This document shows positions 32,331 to 33,970 of a stretch of 33,970 nucleotides of DNA, piece by piece. Within the stretch, counting starts at the first letter, position 1; the number at the start of each line of letters is the position of its first letter. The stretch is taken from assembly GCA_035468355.1 (NCBI GenBank), contig DATITA010000178.1, forward strand, positions 1-33,970. The letters run 5' to 3'. The position numbers and the translations under genes are program-made. A model generated the notes under the pieces. It was not told the origin of the DNA. It saw only the letters and a program-made list of their open reading frames with translations, and did no database searches. The stretch comes from DATKSS01 sp035468355 (GTDB taxonomy: Bacteria > Chloroflexota > Dormibacteria > Dormibacterales > Dormibacteraceae).

Positions 32331-33825
32331 AACTTTCGTAGACGACCTTGCCTCCGACCACGGTCGCTCTCACCCTCGCCGAGGCGACGTCGCCGGCCGG
32401 CGCCGTCGCGAGGTCTCGGTCGAGCACCGCGACGTCCGCGAGCATCCCTTCTCGCAGCTTTCCTTTGAGCGTTTCCGCGTGCTCCGCGTAGGCGCTGCCT
32501 GAGGTCCAGGCCTCGACCGCCTGGGCCAGGCCGAGCCTCTCACGATGCCGCGTGGTGGCGATCGCGATGCCGCCGAACGGATCGAGCGCCACGACCGGCC
32601 AGTCGGACCCAAAGGCCAGCCTTGCGCCCGATTCCGCCAGCGAATTCCACGGCCATCCGCGGTCCGAGCGCGGCGCGCCGAGGTTGCGGCGCCAGACCTC
32701 GGTCAGGGCCACGTCGGCATGCTGGGGCTGCATGCTCGCGACCACGCCGAGCTTCGCGAATCGAGCGACGTCCGACTGCGCGGGAGCTTCGATGTGCTCG
32801 ATCCGGTGGCGGCGTCCCGCGGTGGCGCCCTCAAAGGCGTCGAGGGCCTGGCGGATCGCTGCGTCCCCGATGGCGTGGACCTGGACCTGCCAGCCCTGCG
32901 CGTCGGCCAGACGCACTGCGGCCGCGAGCTCGTCGCCGTCCCACAGCGGCACGCCGCGGTCGCGGCCGTCCGCGTACGGCTCGAGCAGTGAAGCCGTCTG
33001 CGATTCCACCACCCCGTCGCCGAAGGCTTTGAGGATGCCGGTCGAGATCCATGGATCGCGGTCGCGGCGAGCCTCGGCGTATGCGGCCAGGCGCGACCCC
33101 CAGTCGCTCATCGACAACCCGGGTTTCATGTCGAAGGCGAGGCGGACCCGAACGATCATCTCGCCGCGCTCGAGCAGCGACTCCCATAACGGCAGCTGGC
33201 GCAGGCCACCGCCCGCCTCCTGCACGGAGCCGATGCCCCTCGAGGTCGCCAAACGCATCCCGCCGCTCAGCGCCTCGAGCTCCTCGTCCCGAGAGCGCGA
33301 CGGAATCCGGCGCGTCACCACCAGCATGGCGGACTCCTTGAGGACGTCGACCGTCGGAGCGCCCGCGATCCGCAGCGCCTGCGAGTTGGCCCAGCCGGTA
33401 TGGGCGTCGAACGATTCGATGTAGGCCGGCCGGTCGGGTACCAGGCGGTCGAGGAGCTCTACTGTCGGCATTCCACCGGCGAATGCCGAATAGAACCATC
33501 CGCGGCCCACGACCCACGGGCCGGCGTGCCGCTGCGCGTAGTCCTCGATCCGGTGCTCGACCTCGACCTGACTTGAAGCGCCGTGCAGGTCGAGCTCGCC
33601 GAGCGAGCACGAGGCCGAGAGGAAGTGAACGTGCGCGTCGTTGAAGGCGGGCAGGATCGATCCGCCGGCGGCATCGAGGACTCGAGCCGGCGGCAGCGTC
33701 ATCGCGCGGATTTCGGCGTCCGCTCCGGTGGCGGCGATCCGGTCTCCTGTCAGGGCCACCGCCGTGACGCCAGGCAAAGCTCCCCAAACTCTGCCGTTGA
33801 CGATCGCGAGCGTCGCGTGCTGCAC
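32329..33825 (-). CDS. Metal-dependent amidohydrolase, YtcJ-like
   Basis: A 498-residue member of the amidohydrolase superfamily (YtcJ/amidohydrolase 3 group). Metal-site residues are H65 and H67 in NDAHVHFLS. Later come HAIGDAAI and the RIEHIE His, and the catalytic Asp in FGSDWPV. A small beta-sandwich is formed by the first 55 residues and the tail ending VVGGKVVYES. Such enzymes hydrolyse amides or cyclic amides; the substrate is not known. GTG 33825 stands 6 nt behind a TACGGT box. It is separated from the permease by a bidirectional terminator, so it is a separate unit. Confidence 0.88.
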   Translation of the reverse strand: MQHATLAIVNGRVWGALPGVTAVALTGDRIAATGADAEIRAMTLPPARVLDAAGGSILPAFNDAHVHFLSASCSLGELDLHGASSQVEVEHRIEDYAQRHAGPWVVGRGWFYSAFAGGMPTVELLDRLVPDRPAYIESFDAHTGWANSQALRIAGAPTVDVLKESAMLVVTRRIPSRSRDEELEALSGGMRLATSRGIGSVQEAGGGLRQLPLWESLLERGEMIVRVRLAFDMKPGLSMSDWGSRLAAYAEARRDRDPWISTGILKAFGDGVVESQTASLLEPYADGRDRGVPLWDGDELAAAVRLADAQGWQVQVHAIGDAAIRQALDAFEGATAGRRHRIEHIEAPAQSDVARFAKLGVVASMQPQHADVALTEVWRRNLGAPRSDRGWPWNSLAESGARLAFGSDWPVVALDPFGGIAIATTRHRERLGLAQAVEAWTSGSAYAEHAETLKGKLREGMLADVAVLDRDLATAPAGDVASARVRATVVGGKVVYES

Positions 33826-33831
33826 GCGCCC

Positions 33832-33837
33832 ACCGTA
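33832..33837 (-). promoter_or_regulatory. -10 box, leaderless start of the amidohydrolase
   Basis: On the minus strand TACGGT ends exactly 6 nt before GTG 33825, and no Shine-Dalgarno is present. Confidence 0.45.
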
Positions 33838-33867
33838 ACGTCCCCCGACTTGTCACGAGGTGATTCA

Positions 33868-33970
33868 ATGTCCGACATGGCCAAGCTCGAGACCAACTCC
33901 GACGTCGCTCGGGCCTCGACGCTGCCTTCCACCGATTACCTGGACCCACTGGTGCTCGAGCGCGAGAAGG
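33868..33970 (+). CDS. Possible Rieske ring-hydroxylating oxygenase subunit, N-terminus (partial)
   Basis: A gene starting at ATG 33868, with GAGGTGA 4 nt upstream, runs off the right edge after 34 codons. The fragment STLPSTDYLDPLVLEREK resembles the start of ring-hydroxylating oxygenase large subunits, which read like LP..Y.d...l.rE...IF...W before the Rieske motif. The Rieske cysteines would lie beyond the window. It is divergent from the amidohydrolase by 42 bp. The coding call is firm; the family call is tentative. Confidence 0.45.
   Translation, partial: MSDMAKLETNSDVARASTLPSTDYLDPLVLEREK

Overview
The window is about two thirds G+C and densely coded on both strands. It looks like a chromosomal segment of a high-GC, probably soil-dwelling bacterium near Chloroflexota, Candidatus Dormibacterota or Actinomycetota. 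That placement is inferred from an LLM-class flavin oxidoreductase of the F420 type, a type IB topoisomerase, Cys-rich rhodanese and Rdx families common in those phyla, and many genes that start directly behind a TANNNT -10 box, as leaderless mRNAs do. No CRISPR array, rRNA, tRNA, prophage or insertion sequence was seen.

Layout. 1-1396: end of iolB (inositol catabolism), a remnant of a zinc dehydrogenase, and a LacI-type repressor. 1430-3541: a beta-carbonic anhydrase behind a small upstream ORF, two related one-domain membrane proteins and an EamA exporter. 3538-6869: a phosphate permease with its PhoU-like partner, divergent from a UbiB-type kinase. 6974-12071: an EEP hydrolase, OsmC, a drug-type MFS pump, an acyl-CoA ligase and a permuted papain-fold protein. 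12093-12803: a rhodanese-CBS gene interrupted by one in-frame TGA. 12800-16227: a methyltransferase divergent from a tight four-gene operon (glycosyltransferase, SDR, PTPS/QueD, GTP cyclohydrolase I). 16353-21511: 6-phosphogluconate dehydrogenase, topoisomerase IB and the threonine-to-glycine pair kbl-tdh. 21636-24656: a Fur-family regulator divergent from a zinc-type ABC importer (znuACB). 24686-28282: a penicillin-binding carboxypeptidase, a conserved small protein, a SelW/Rdx gene with a CxxU motif, an HD-GYP phosphodiesterase and an LLM oxidoreductase. 28270-33970: agmatinase, a class III aminotransferase and an APC permease, an amidohydrolase, and the start of what may be a Rieske oxygenase.

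The most notable result is a pair of probable selenoprotein genes. The SelW-like gene (26369-26650) carries TGA at the selenocysteine position of its CVPU motif. The rhodanese-CBS gene (12093-12803) carries TGA where relatives, as I recall them, have Cys. Each TGA is followed at nearly the same distance (18 and 20 nt to the loop) by a 6-bp hairpin with a 5-nt loop beginning CG, which fits a bacterial SECIS. TGA is an ordinary stop elsewhere in the window, so this would be local recoding. A second result is the GT-SDR-PTPS-GCHI operon, which has the gene content expected for a glycosylated tetrahydropterin. A third is a repeated leaderless promoter pattern, with TANNNT usually 6 to 8 nt before the start codon. 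It fixes several starts and reveals two short upstream ORFs.
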